Positions 8,502-16,953 of a stretch of DNA of 35,682 nt are shown piece after piece (the first letter of the stretch is position 1; every line of letters begins with the position of its first letter). The notes beneath the pieces were generated by a model that was not told where the DNA came from, did not search any database, and worked only from the letters and a program-made list of their open reading frames with translations. Origin of the DNA: Methanobacteriota archaeon (GTDB lineage Archaea; Thermoplasmatota; Poseidoniia; Poseidoniales; Thalassarchaeaceae); assembly GCA_016845345.1 (NCBI GenBank), contig JAERSV010000005.1, positions 1-35,682 on the forward strand. Direction: 5' to 3'. A program made the position numbers and the translations under genes.

Positions 8502-10643
8502 TTGGTAGAAGCTAGAAACACCACTACAATAATTGAAAATTGCAGAGGTGTTGATGATGATATTGTAAATTTAGTTGAGCAATATGAACGTGCGTTTGGG
8601 GTTGGACCAATTTGGATAACAAGGGTCCCTGCTAGACTTTGTTTGATTGGAGAACATACTGATTACTGGAAGGGTTTCACAAGTGAATTAGTTACTATGG
8701 CTAGTGATTCACAAGAAATGTGGGGTGTAATTGGGCCGAGGGATGATGGGTTAATATCCTGTGTTAGTTCAGATGATAAGTTTCCTCCTTGGGAAAAAAA
8801 GTTGGGTTCTCCCTTACCTAAAAATGATGATTGGTTGGGTTGGTTAGAATCGGTTGGAACCCCGCCACCGCATTGGTCAAATTATGTGATGGGTTCTGTA
8901 AAACATACTCAAATGAAGATGGATGTAATTAATGGCTTCAATATGTATATTTCATCAACTATTCCGCCTGCTTCTGGCGCTTCTTCCTCTTCTGCATTAG
9001 CAACTACTGCGATGTTTGCAATTAGGTTGTCAAACGGATTATCAATTGAGCTTGATGATTTGGTTATTGCAACGGCTGAAGCCGAATGGTTTTGTGGGAC
9101 TCGCGGTGGAATGATGGACCACGCCACAATGCTGTATGCTGGCTCTGATGGTGTGCTAAAGTTGACATTTGAGCCGTTTACAAATGAAATTATTAAGTTA
9201 CCAAAGTCGTTTTCAAGATATAAATTCGCAACCATTTTCACTCACCCTTCTGAAAAGGGTGGTGATACAATGCTTTCATTCAATAAACTTGCAATCGTTG
9301 CTAGAGAAATTGTCCATCGGCTTTTACCAAATAATTGGCAACTAGATTGGAGGGAGGTTGCAAATTCTTTACCTCATAGTATTACACCTGATGAATTATT
9401 AAAAATGTGGCCAGAAGATAGTGAGAGGTTACCTTTACTCTATCCTTCGATTTTCCAAGATGGGTCGGGAATTATCAAAGTTGCAGACCGTTTTCGCTTC
9501 GTTATGAGAGAATTAGAAAGGAGTAAGAAAATGCAATTTGTCCTTTCACAATCTGAATGTAGCCCGTATGACATCGCGACAATCATGAATGAATCTTGGG
9601 ATGATGCTGGAGAACTTTACGGTATTAGAACCCAAAAAATGGATGAAATAGCAACCAAGGTTCGTAATATTCCTGGTGTGCTGGGCCTCAAGGTGATGGG
9701 AGCGGGATTTGGAGGTAATCTCATTGCATTACTTGAGGATGGGGCTGACCTTTCTAGCTTAAGTAAAGAGGGGGTTGAAATTTGTTCATCAGGAGAAAAA
9801 GCATCTCTCTTCGATATTTCAACTTTAATGCCAAAATTATCTGAACAACCCCCATTGGCAGCAATTCTTCTCTGCGGGGGTGAAGGGTCTAGGATGGTGA
9901 AAGGGGGAATCACGACACACAAACCGTTACTAACATTGAATGGTGTTCCATCTACTCAAATGGTGATAAATAATTTACTGAATTCAAAATTGAATTTTTC
10001 TCAAATAATTATTATTGTTCCACCAGATAGGGAAATGGAATACCAAAAACAACTGAAGGGGTTACCGATAAAAATTATCACTCAGCCAAAAGCCCTTGGA
10101 ACGGGTAATGCCGTTTTCTGTGCTATCAATGAACTAGATTTGGCTATTGAACAAATATATGTTTCATTTGGAACCCAACCACTTGTAAGAAAATTGACAA
10201 TAGAATCATCTCTAGCGCACCACTTAAAGGCAAAAGTTGGATTTACTTTACCTACGACTCTCAGAAATAATCCCTATGCCCCTATATTACGTAATGCAAA
10301 TGGGAATATTGTTGATTCTGTTGAAACGCATCTTGAAAAAATGGATATGCCTAAATTCGGAGAGACTAATGTTGGTGGATATTGGGTTAGCCAGGTTGCA
10401 CTAAATGATGTGTTGACCTCTATTCATGACGAGTTTTATGATGAGGAAAAAGATAATTATAACACTATTTCGGGTGAATTGGGCTTTCCAAATGAGATGG
10501 TGAGGGGTTGTCTTGCTCTAGGTTTGGGTGTAGAAGGTGTGCCGATTGCTGACCCGGAAGAAGTGGTTGGTCTCAAAACTCCAGAAGATGTGGCAGCCAT
10601 TGAACTTCAATTAAAGAAAAGGGAGATGTTTTTGGGGTTGTAA
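8502..10643 (+). CDS. Bifunctional GHMP sugar kinase - nucleotidyltransferase fusion
   Basis: The 713-residue protein joins two enzymes. Residues 1-430 are a galactokinase-type GHMP kinase: the sugar-binding signature GEHTDY at 50-55, the phosphate loop PPASGASSSSALA near 152-164 and the C-terminal glycine motif VMGAGFGGN. Residues 450-713 are a sugar nucleotidyltransferase: CGGEGSRM, the Lys in THKPLL, and QPKALGTGNAV. Together they would phosphorylate a sugar at C1 and charge it with a nucleotide, the logic of the Bacteroides FKP enzyme but with domains in the opposite order. The metal-binding Asp expected in the GD-x-PL motif is Thr558 (FGTQPLV). The start is TTG with a strong upstream GGAGGGGA. 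The actual sugar and nucleotide are unknown. Confidence 0.88.
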   Translation: MVEARNTTTIIENCRGVDDDIVNLVEQYERAFGVGPIWITRVPARLCLIGEHTDYWKGFTSELVTMASDSQEMWGVIGPRDDGLISCVSSDDKFPPWEKKLGSPLPKNDDWLGWLESVGTPPPHWSNYVMGSVKHTQMKMDVINGFNMYISSTIPPASGASSSSALATTAMFAIRLSNGLSIELDDLVIATAEAEWFCGTRGGMMDHATMLYAGSDGVLKLTFEPFTNEIIKLPKSFSRYKFATIFTHPSEKGGDTMLSFNKLAIVAREIVHRLLPNNWQLDWREVANSLPHSITPDELLKMWPEDSERLPLLYPSIFQDGSGIIKVADRFRFVMRELERSKKMQFVLSQSECSPYDIATIMNESWDDAGELYGIRTQKMDEIATKVRNIPGVLGLKVMGAGFGGNLIALLEDGADLSSLSKEGVEICSSGEKASLFDISTLMPKLSEQPPLAAILLCGGEGSRMVKGGITTHKPLLTLNGVPSTQMVINNLLNSKLNFSQIIIIVPPDREMEYQKQLKGLPIKIITQPKALGTGNAVFCAINELDLAIEQIYVSFGTQPLVRKLTIESSLAHHLKAKVGFTLPTTLRNNPYAPILRNANGNIVDSVETHLEKMDMPKFGETNVGGYWVSQVALNDVLTSIHDEFYDEEKDNYNTISGELGFPNEMVRGCLALGLGVEGVPIADPEEVVGLKTPEDVAAIELQLKKREMFLGL

Positions 10644-10648
10644 TTACT

Positions 10649-11824
10649 TTAATTGTGATTTGTAATTGAATTATATAACTCTTCTAATTGATCAATTATA
10701 ACACTTTTACCGAATCTTTGGATACATCTTTCAGATATTGATTCGCTGTCCCATTTATTTTTCATCATGTTTTTCATAGAATCTACAATTGCTTGTTCAT
10801 CATCAATTGGAATTAGGTACCCGTCGCCTTCTTTGATTACGTCGTTTGGGCCTCCACACTTTGTTGAAATTACTGGCCGGCCAGTAGCTAATGCCTCTAT
10901 TATTACAATTCCTTGTGTTTCATATCGGCTTGGATGAATAAAGGCGTGAGAATTTGTGAATATGTTTGGAATTTCATTCCTAGATATTATCCCTGTAAAT
11001 ACAACCTGGTCTTCGATATCTAACGATTTAGATAATGACAGTAAACTAGCCATTAAAGGACCGTCTCCGACAATAGTTAATTTTGATTTTTTATCATTTA
11101 ACTTAGAAAATGCCCGTAATAATGTATCATGACCCTTGTCATCGACTAAATTACTAACACTAAGCCAGTTAAAGGTCTCATCAGAAGAAGAAGGGGGTGA
11201 GTAAACAAACTTCTCATCAACCATATGTGGTGTTACTTCAAAATCAATGTTATCTAAATCTAAGGTTGTGGTTAAATCGACAACTAAAGAAGGGCTGAGT
11301 GCACAGTTTTTTGATGCTGCGTGATATGTTTGTTCTGCTGTTTTCCTCTCACGTGGTCCCGCAATTCCCCTTGGTACTACACTTGCGTGTTCTGTCATTA
11401 TGAAAGGTAAATTGTGTTTAGAAGCGATTGCGGAAGCTAATACACCACCCCAAAGAGCGCTGTGACCATGGATAATATCTGGAAGTCCGTGTTTTTCGAC
11501 ATATGAATCAAACATTTTCAAACCGAGTTTTTGCCTTTGTCGAATGCTCGCATTATAGATGAATGGAATTCGGTGAAACGGTCCTGGTTGGTATAATCGT
11601 TGAGCCGCCCTAACTACATTCAACGGGCCTTCAACATAATGGGTGATTTTCTGGTTTTCACCATGTAACCAATCCTTTGATGGTAAATCAAAGAATCTTG
11701 CTGCAATTATTCCTACTTTGAATCCTCTTTCTGTCAAGGCTTCGGCTTGCTCTCGATAAAAACTACCCAATAGAGGGGCTTTAGAGTGAGAATACCATGA
11801 TGGTATTAATAAAATATGAATCAA
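10649..11824 (-). CDS. Glycosyltransferase family 4 (GT-B fold)
   Basis: The 391-residue protein has the GT-B two-domain layout. The N-terminal acceptor domain begins HILLIPSWYSHSKAPLLGSF and has the GHSALWG segment. The C-terminal donor domain (about 215-385) holds the family 4 signature HPSRYETQGIVIIEALATG, with two Glu seven residues apart, then the CGGPNDVI loop. It should transfer a sugar from a nucleotide donor to a lipid carrier or glycan at the cytoplasmic membrane face. The start is a TTG preceded by GGGTGAT at 11828-11834, which fits the archaeal anti-Shine-Dalgarno. It runs opposite to the sugar-nucleotide genes, with stops five bases apart, and lies downstream of eL20 on the same strand. 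Specificity cannot be inferred. Confidence 0.9.
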   Translation of the reverse strand: MIHILLIPSWYSHSKAPLLGSFYREQAEALTERGFKVGIIAARFFDLPSKDWLHGENQKITHYVEGPLNVVRAAQRLYQPGPFHRIPFIYNASIRQRQKLGLKMFDSYVEKHGLPDIIHGHSALWGGVLASAIASKHNLPFIMTEHASVVPRGIAGPRERKTAEQTYHAASKNCALSPSLVVDLTTTLDLDNIDFEVTPHMVDEKFVYSPPSSSDETFNWLSVSNLVDDKGHDTLLRAFSKLNDKKSKLTIVGDGPLMASLLSLSKSLDIEDQVVFTGIISRNEIPNIFTNSHAFIHPSRYETQGIVIIEALATGRPVISTKCGGPNDVIKEGDGYLIPIDDEQAIVDSMKNMMKNKWDSESISERCIQRFGKSVIIDQLEELYNSITNHN

Positions 11825-11894
11825 AAAATCACCCTAGAACAATTTGTTTCTTGGGAGGGGGTGGTTTATCAAGACTATTTCGAAGATTTATTGA

Positions 11895-12167
11895 TTATTC
11901 TTCTTCTGTTGATGGAGATGTTTCTGCGGGCGCTGGAGTTGTGCTTTCGCGGAAAGCAGAAATCACCTTTGCTTCATTCGAAGTTGATGGGTCAATCTGT
12001 TCGATACTAGCGATTTTTATCGATCTGCGAGTAACTCTGTGGCGACTACCAAATGATGATTCAACACGATGGCGTGCTTCATCTTCATCATTAGCCACAA
12101 CATCTTGTGTAAATGATTGGATAATCTTTCCATTGGGGAATTTACCCACTACTCGGTAAGCCTTCAT
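11895..12167 (-). CDS. rpl18a: Large ribosomal subunit protein eL20 (L18Ae, archaeal LX)
   Basis: From ATG 12167 the product is about 90 residues and opens with MKAYRVVGKFPNGKIIQSFT, then EDEARHRVESSFGSRHRVTR and IKIASIEQID, the pattern of archaeal LX/eL20, a 50S subunit protein. The open frame continues upstream to 12263, but that part is unlike the family and would overlap the protease gene, so the shorter start is chosen. TTTAAG at 12192-12197 lies about 25-30 bases upstream, where a TATA element of a leaderless transcript would be. The tail beyond residue 60 is Ser/Thr/Pro/Glu-rich and longer than usual. Archaeal eL20 normally sits next to pfdA; here the glycan genes intervene. Confidence 0.9.
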   Translation of the reverse strand: MKAYRVVGKFPNGKIIQSFTQDVVANDEDEARHRVESSFGSRHRVTRRSIKIASIEQIDPSTSNEAKVISAFRESTTPAPAETSPSTEEE

Positions 12168-12203
12168 TGAGCCGCCGACTTGGGTTGTCGTCTTAAACGC
12201 GAC

Positions 12204-12212
12204 GGGAGGTGA
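12204..12212 (+). promoter_or_regulatory. Ribosome binding site of the subtilase gene
   Basis: GGGAGGTGA is a near-complete complement to the archaeal 16S rRNA 3' end and lies seven bases before ATG 12220. It fixes that ATG as the protease start and argues against the longer eL20 frame on the opposite strand. Confidence 0.7.
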
Positions 12213-12219
12213 CAAAACC

Positions 12220-14679
12220 ATGGCGAGGGGGTCTAGTGTTGTTTTTCTTGCACTATTTTTCATATTCCCCCTCCCACCAATGCTACATGATGAACAGCCA
12301 GAATTTGGTGAAGTAATATTCGAATCTGATATCCTGTTGGGTGTCGATAGTTGGAACGATTTGATAGAACAAGGAGTTGTACCATTACGTCAATTAAGTG
12401 CTAATGAAATGTTAGTTTGGGCTCCTATTGAAAAAGGGGAAATACCCTTTAAAATTACTGAATATAGGGGTTTGGTTGGTGAATTTGAAACTTACATCGT
12501 TGTGCTTGAACCGAGATTAGAAGTGAGTGAAAAAGATGAAATTATATCTGTTTTGAATATGATAGGTTTGCATCCTGTGGTGATTTTCTCACCAATGCAG
12601 GGCTCTCCTCTTTCAGAGGTCATTCAAATCACTCCAAGTACGGGGTTTGAAAATTGGTGGCAATTTGTTGAAATTATACATGGGATACATTGGGTTGAAC
12701 CGGTTCTTGAAACAGTTGGAAGAAATGATGTTGCCGCGGCAATAATGCAACACGGAAATATTTCTGGCCAACCCGCTTGGTTGTTTGGATTGGATGGAAC
12801 TGGAGTAATAATTACTAACGCAGATTCAGGTATTGATCGTGATCATGCTTGTTTCCGCGAGGCTACTGAGCCAGGGGCTTCGGGAAGCGAATGGAACAAT
12901 GCAACAGGAACACCGGGAATAAATCATAGAAAAATTGTCTTCTTCAATGGGACTGTAGATGATTGGGATTCACCAAATAATCAAAATTATCGTCATGGAA
13001 CTCATGTAGCGGGGAGTTTGGCTTGTCGTTCTATTTGGGAAGTTTCTGCAGAAAATAATGGTGATTGGATTAATGCTACTCCGGGTGAAGGTACTTCAAT
13101 TGCCCATGGTGCTCGCCTCGTGATTGAAGATGTTGTAGATGATGATGGTTGGCAAATTCCAGATATTGGTGAATTATTTTGGGAAGCTAGTGCGCATGGT
13201 AGTGTAATCCGTTCTGATTCTTGGGGTGATGATAGTATAGAATATACACTACGCACAAGTAAATTTGACTCGTGGCTCTTCTCGGTACCGTGGTCTGTTT
13301 CTTTTGTTGCTCCGGGTAATACTGGAGATGAGGTTTTAGAACCCGCGAATGGATTGAATGTTGTATCTGTTGGTGCCGCGGCAAAAGATGGGACTAATGA
13401 TTTGTGGACTCTGTCTCCAAGACAAGAAACTGCTCAAGGTAGAATGGGTGTCACTATTGTTGTCCCAGGTGAAACTATAATTTCTGCTAAAGGAGATGGT
13501 GTGCACGATTCTAATAATGATGGTTGGAGGAGTTCCACAGGAACTTCGATGGCAACGCCGCAGGCTGCAGCTTTCGCGGCCATTATACAACAAATGGTTG
13601 AAACTGGTTGGGTTACTGGAAATGATAGTCGACGTGTTGTTTCATCAGATTCATTAAGGCCTGATTGGGCTGAATCCGTTGATAATAATCTAACTAATGG
13701 GAATCTATCCTTAGCCCAAGGATTTACCCCCTCTGGTCCACTAATCAGAGCCCTGATGGTTTTGAGTGCCGACTCACTTGAAGGGGGGCGGCAAGCCGAG
13801 TTGACCTTAGGTGTAGCACCAGATAATCAACAGGGGTGGGGTAGGCCAAATATCTCTAATCTTGTTAATTTTGAGGATTTAAATAAAAAAATGAATGATT
13901 CAACAGTTGACCCGGCAGCAAATATTTGGATTCATGATTCATTTAGATTGATAGACAATAACTGGAAAGATATGATTGAGAATTGGATGGGTGAAAGCCC
14001 GCTTGATTCTGTTTCTAATCATAATTGGAAGGGTGAGGGGGCTACTGGCCCATTTCTTTCAACATCTGAAAATGTGGTTTGGAAAATGCCTATTGTAGAT
14101 GGTGAAGATTTTGATGCTCGCCTTGTTTGGAACTCTGCCCCAAATATTGATTCGCGTGATGATTTGGATCTAATTGTTACCTTACAAGATGGTCAAGTTT
14201 TCTTAGGAAATGATTTGGATGGAGAGGGTCTAAAAGAGAATATTGAAACGATTGAGGGTGTTCATATTCCGTCAGAAATTCTCAGTGGACAAGAGTTTGT
14301 GGAAATAGAAATTATTGCCCATCAAATAAACATCGGGCCCGAACGCGGGGGTGTTGGGTTAAATGGTGATAAAATTGGTTTCGCATTAGCTGTTAAGGGG
14401 GTTCAAAGAGATGCCGTGGAAACCCTGACTCCTTGGTTAATAATAACTCATAATGAGGGGGGGGATGAAGAGCAGGGTGGCGATTCTCTAGGTAAATATT
14501 GGTTTGGACTGATGATTATAATTATCTTATTCGCAACTGGTTTAATTATAGTTGAACGGCATAAAACCACCACTCAAATTATAGTTGATGAAATCAATTC
14601 CGAAGGTGAACCTTCAAACCATGATAGTGGCTCCCTGCCGTTAGCGGTAGCACCGCATATAGGTGATAACGATGAGTGA
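12220..14679 (+). CDS. Subtilisin-like serine protease (S8), membrane anchored
   Basis: An exported protease of 819 residues. Residues 1-20 are a signal peptide (VVFLALFFIFPLPP) and about 25-165 resemble an inhibitory propeptide. The S8 domain spans about 180-560 with the full catalytic set: Asp202 in ADSGID, His259 in RHGTHVAG, the oxyanion Asn367 in APGNTGD and Ser443 in GTSMATP. A C-terminal beta-rich region (about 600-750) with DDLDLIVTLQDG looks like a P-domain or prepeptidase-type module. One transmembrane helix (about 765-785, FGLMIIIILFATGLII) leaves a short acidic cytoplasmic tail. The end overlaps the actin-like gene by eight bases (ATGAGTGA), so the two are probably translated together. 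Natural substrate unknown. Confidence 0.93.
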   Translation: MARGSSVVFLALFFIFPLPPMLHDEQPEFGEVIFESDILLGVDSWNDLIEQGVVPLRQLSANEMLVWAPIEKGEIPFKITEYRGLVGEFETYIVVLEPRLEVSEKDEIISVLNMIGLHPVVIFSPMQGSPLSEVIQITPSTGFENWWQFVEIIHGIHWVEPVLETVGRNDVAAAIMQHGNISGQPAWLFGLDGTGVIITNADSGIDRDHACFREATEPGASGSEWNNATGTPGINHRKIVFFNGTVDDWDSPNNQNYRHGTHVAGSLACRSIWEVSAENNGDWINATPGEGTSIAHGARLVIEDVVDDDGWQIPDIGELFWEASAHGSVIRSDSWGDDSIEYTLRTSKFDSWLFSVPWSVSFVAPGNTGDEVLEPANGLNVVSVGAAAKDGTNDLWTLSPRQETAQGRMGVTIVVPGETIISAKGDGVHDSNNDGWRSSTGTSMATPQAAAFAAIIQQMVETGWVTGNDSRRVVSSDSLRPDWAESVDNNLTNGNLSLAQGFTPSGPLIRALMVLSADSLEGGRQAELTLGVAPDNQQGWGRPNISNLVNFEDLNKKMNDSTVDPAANIWIHDSFRLIDNNWKDMIENWMGESPLDSVSNHNWKGEGATGPFLSTSENVVWKMPIVDGEDFDARLVWNSAPNIDSRDDLDLIVTLQDGQVFLGNDLDGEGLKENIETIEGVHIPSEILSGQEFVEIEIIAHQINIGPERGGVGLNGDKIGFALAVKGVQRDAVETLTPWLIITHNEGGDEEQGGDSLGKYWFGLMIIIILFATGLIIVERHKTTTQIIVDEINSEGEPSNHDSGSLPLAVAPHIGDNDE

Positions 14680-15676
14680 AAGACTGTACATCGGAATAGA
14701 TTTAGGAACATTTCAATCGACAATTTCTGCGTCGAATGGAACGAATGAAAGTGTATTAACAGTGGTTGGGAAACCTAAGGACCCGATCGCTCGTAACTTC
14801 TTGAAGAGAGATACTTTGTTTGGAGGAGATGCTTTGAAAAATAAGTTGGCTTGTAACTTGTATTATCCTCTTTCAGCAGGAGTCGCACAAGATGATGAAA
14901 ATAATTTAGCAGCGGCAAAATCGTTTGTTACTCATTTAGTTGAAGCGGTTGACCCAGAAGAATTCGACGAAGTATTTGGTGTAATTTGCTCACCATCTCA
15001 TATTTCATTCGTTGATAAGAGTAACTTGGTAAGCATTCTACGTGGCCAGGTTAACGCAATTATGGTTGTTAGCGAACCATTTGCAGTTGCTTTTGGTCTT
15101 GATGAAATTGGTGGAAGTATTGTAGTTGATATTGGTGCTGGAACAACAGATGTCGCTCGCATCTACGGAACATTCCCTAGTGAAGATGATCAAGTTACTG
15201 TTAGTGAAGCAGGTGATTGGATTGATGAACGCTTAATGGAATTAGTTGCTAAGAAATTCACAGGTGCTCAACTAACTAAAGACATGGTTCGCCAGTGGAA
15301 AGAAGCTGGTTCATATGTTGGTGGAGATGAAAGAGAACAGATGGTTGAACTTTCTGTTGATGGGAAGAAGCAAGTTGTTGATGTCGGTGACTTAATTCAA
15401 ATCGCTTGTGAAGAATTAGTACCACACCTTGTAAGAACAATAAAAGGAATTGTTTCTGGTGCAGACCCTGAGTATCAATCATTGTTGCGTAACAACATCA
15501 TCCTATCTGGTGGAGGGTCACTAATCGATGGTTTAGCTGACCGCGTGGCTGATGAACTCGCTGATATTGGTGATGTGCGTGTTTGGTGTGCTGATGACCC
15601 AATGGCAAGAGTTGCTGATGGGGCGTTAAAACTGTCAATGGTAATGCCTGATGACCAATATACTGCAATCAGTTGA
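14672..15676 (+). CDS. Actin/MreB-like ATPase (archaeal actin family)
   Basis: The 334-residue protein shows the actin-superfamily nucleotide site: phosphate-1 loop YIGIDLGTFQSTIS near the start, phosphate-2 loop VVDIGAGTTDVARI near 150 and the adenosine motif ILSGGGSLIDGL near 280. The length is that of MreB, MamK or the Thermoplasma Ta0583 type; Hsp70 is far longer. No amphipathic N-terminal helix or membrane segment is evident. I start at ATG 14672, where GGTGAT lies just upstream and the codon overlaps the protease stop; a GTG at 14663 is possible. The next gene encodes a long coiled coil, so a filament with an accessory rod is a reasonable but untested idea. A plasmid ParM-type role is less likely, as no partition partner is seen. 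Confidence 0.85.
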   Translation: MSERLYIGIDLGTFQSTISASNGTNESVLTVVGKPKDPIARNFLKRDTLFGGDALKNKLACNLYYPLSAGVAQDDENNLAAAKSFVTHLVEAVDPEEFDEVFGVICSPSHISFVDKSNLVSILRGQVNAIMVVSEPFAVAFGLDEIGGSIVVDIGAGTTDVARIYGTFPSEDDQVTVSEAGDWIDERLMELVAKKFTGAQLTKDMVRQWKEAGSYVGGDEREQMVELSVDGKKQVVDVGDLIQIACEELVPHLVRTIKGIVSGADPEYQSLLRNNIILSGGGSLIDGLADRVADELADIGDVRVWCADDPMARVADGALKLSMVMPDDQYTAIS

Positions 15677-15781
15677 GATTGATTCGGTGTCCTTGAAAAG
15701 GGGTCAAGAATGACTTACTTTGACTAATGTCAAGGTGAAGGTTCAAGAATGGTCCGCTTGCGATAGGGTGTTTGATTGAGT
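15677..15781. other. Intergenic spacer with a repeated TCAAGAATG
   Basis: The spacer between the actin-like and coiled-coil genes has no convincing ORF. The nonamer TCAAGAATG occurs twice (15704-15712 and 15743-15751), 39 bases apart. No clear TATA element, terminator or snoRNA C/D boxes were seen. It may carry regulatory sites, but two short copies are weak evidence. Confidence 0.3.
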
Positions 15782-16948
15782 ATGGGACGAGCGGAGACCA
15801 CTAATGGAAAAGCAGCTGCGGGGGATGATGTAGACCGTGCAGCATTAGCAGGAATGCTATCTGGTTATGGACAGGAGCAACTTGTTGATGAAGTAATTAC
15901 TGCATGGGAAGAATTGGCTTCTGCAAACAAAGATTTAGCAAATTCAAATCAAAGAAATCGAGTGATGGAACTTGATTTATCTGAGCGTGAAGAATTGGGT
16001 GCACCAGAGAGAGCGCGTTTAATGAAAGCGGATGAGGATTTACGTGACAGAGAAGCCCGAATTATTCACCTTGAAAGGATGCTAGATGATACTAGAAGAG
16101 AAAAAGAAGCAATTGCTAACTCTGTTGGGGCAATTAGAATTGATGAATTGGAGCGTAATGAAAACGACCTTTCTGAAAAAGTTGAATCACAAGCAAATAT
16201 AATTGGTGAGTTAGAAGCAAAATTAGATCAATTGGTTGAAGCGTTGGAAAAGGCCGCTGAAGCGGGTTTAACTTCAATCACTGCTGATGAAGTTAGAAAT
16301 TTAAACAATGAATTAGAAGATGCTCATCGTAAAATAGAAGCCGAACAAATAGAAAATAATACTGTTTCAGAAGAAAGAGACAAACTACGAGAAATGGTAA
16401 CACAAACAAAATCTCTGTTAGAGCAAAGAGATCTTCGTCTCAAAGAATTAGATGGGCAAATGCAGAGAATGATGGATGGGCCTCGTTCTATTTCAGCAGA
16501 ACATGATTATCTCGTTGAACAGATTGAGGAATTAAAACGCAGATTACTTGAAAGAAATAGGGAATATGAGGCTCTAAGAAGAAGGGAAAGAAGATTACAT
16601 CGAGATGTGTTTGAGCGAGATGAGCGAATACAACAAATGCAACTAACGATTAGTGATATTGAAGGTGGTTTGTCAGATCGCACTGCTGAATTGAAGAGTT
16701 TAGAGGAAGTACATGATAGAATGGCTGCTGAAGTTGATGGTTTGCGTAAATCTGAAAGAACAAGGGGTGTGGTTAGTGGAGCATTCCAAGATTCTTTAGG
16801 GGTATTGAGAACCCATGAACAAACAAAAGCAAGAAGAGAGGAATTAGGGTTAGAAGTTGATGATTCAATACCAGAACCGGCAGAAGGTAATGCACCTGGT
16901 GGTTCTGCTGCTCCTGCTCTGAAAGATATTGATGAACTTGATGAATAA
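15782..16948 (+). CDS. Long coiled-coil protein
   Basis: From ATG 15782 the protein is 388 residues; TTG 15776 would add two. Residues about 35-340 are almost continuous heptad helix rich in Glu, Leu, Lys, Arg and Gln (for example LVEQIEELKRRLLERNREYE), broken near residue 160 by a short Gly/Thr segment. The last 50 residues are Pro/Gly/Ala-rich and probably disordered. There is no ATP-binding head, so it is not a complete SMC or Rad50 protein. It follows the actin-like gene on the same strand by 105 bases and converges with the GGGP synthase gene. The function is not recognised; cytoskeletal scaffold, tether or chromosome-associated rod are all possible. Confidence 0.8.
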   Translation: MGRAETTNGKAAAGDDVDRAALAGMLSGYGQEQLVDEVITAWEELASANKDLANSNQRNRVMELDLSEREELGAPERARLMKADEDLRDREARIIHLERMLDDTRREKEAIANSVGAIRIDELERNENDLSEKVESQANIIGELEAKLDQLVEALEKAAEAGLTSITADEVRNLNNELEDAHRKIEAEQIENNTVSEERDKLREMVTQTKSLLEQRDLRLKELDGQMQRMMDGPRSISAEHDYLVEQIEELKRRLLERNREYEALRRRERRLHRDVFERDERIQQMQLTISDIEGGLSDRTAELKSLEEVHDRMAAEVDGLRKSERTRGVVSGAFQDSLGVLRTHEQTKARREELGLEVDDSIPEPAEGNAPGGSAAPALKDIDELDE

Positions 16949-16953
16949 TTTAT

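Noticed and set aside
12168-12263. Longer N-terminus of eL20
   Set aside because: The 32 added residues are unlike the family and would overlap the well-supported subtilase start at 12220.
15677-15781. C/D box guide RNA in the spacer after the actin-like gene
   Set aside because: No RUGAUGA/CUGA box pair with suitable spacing was found; only a duplicated nonamer is present.
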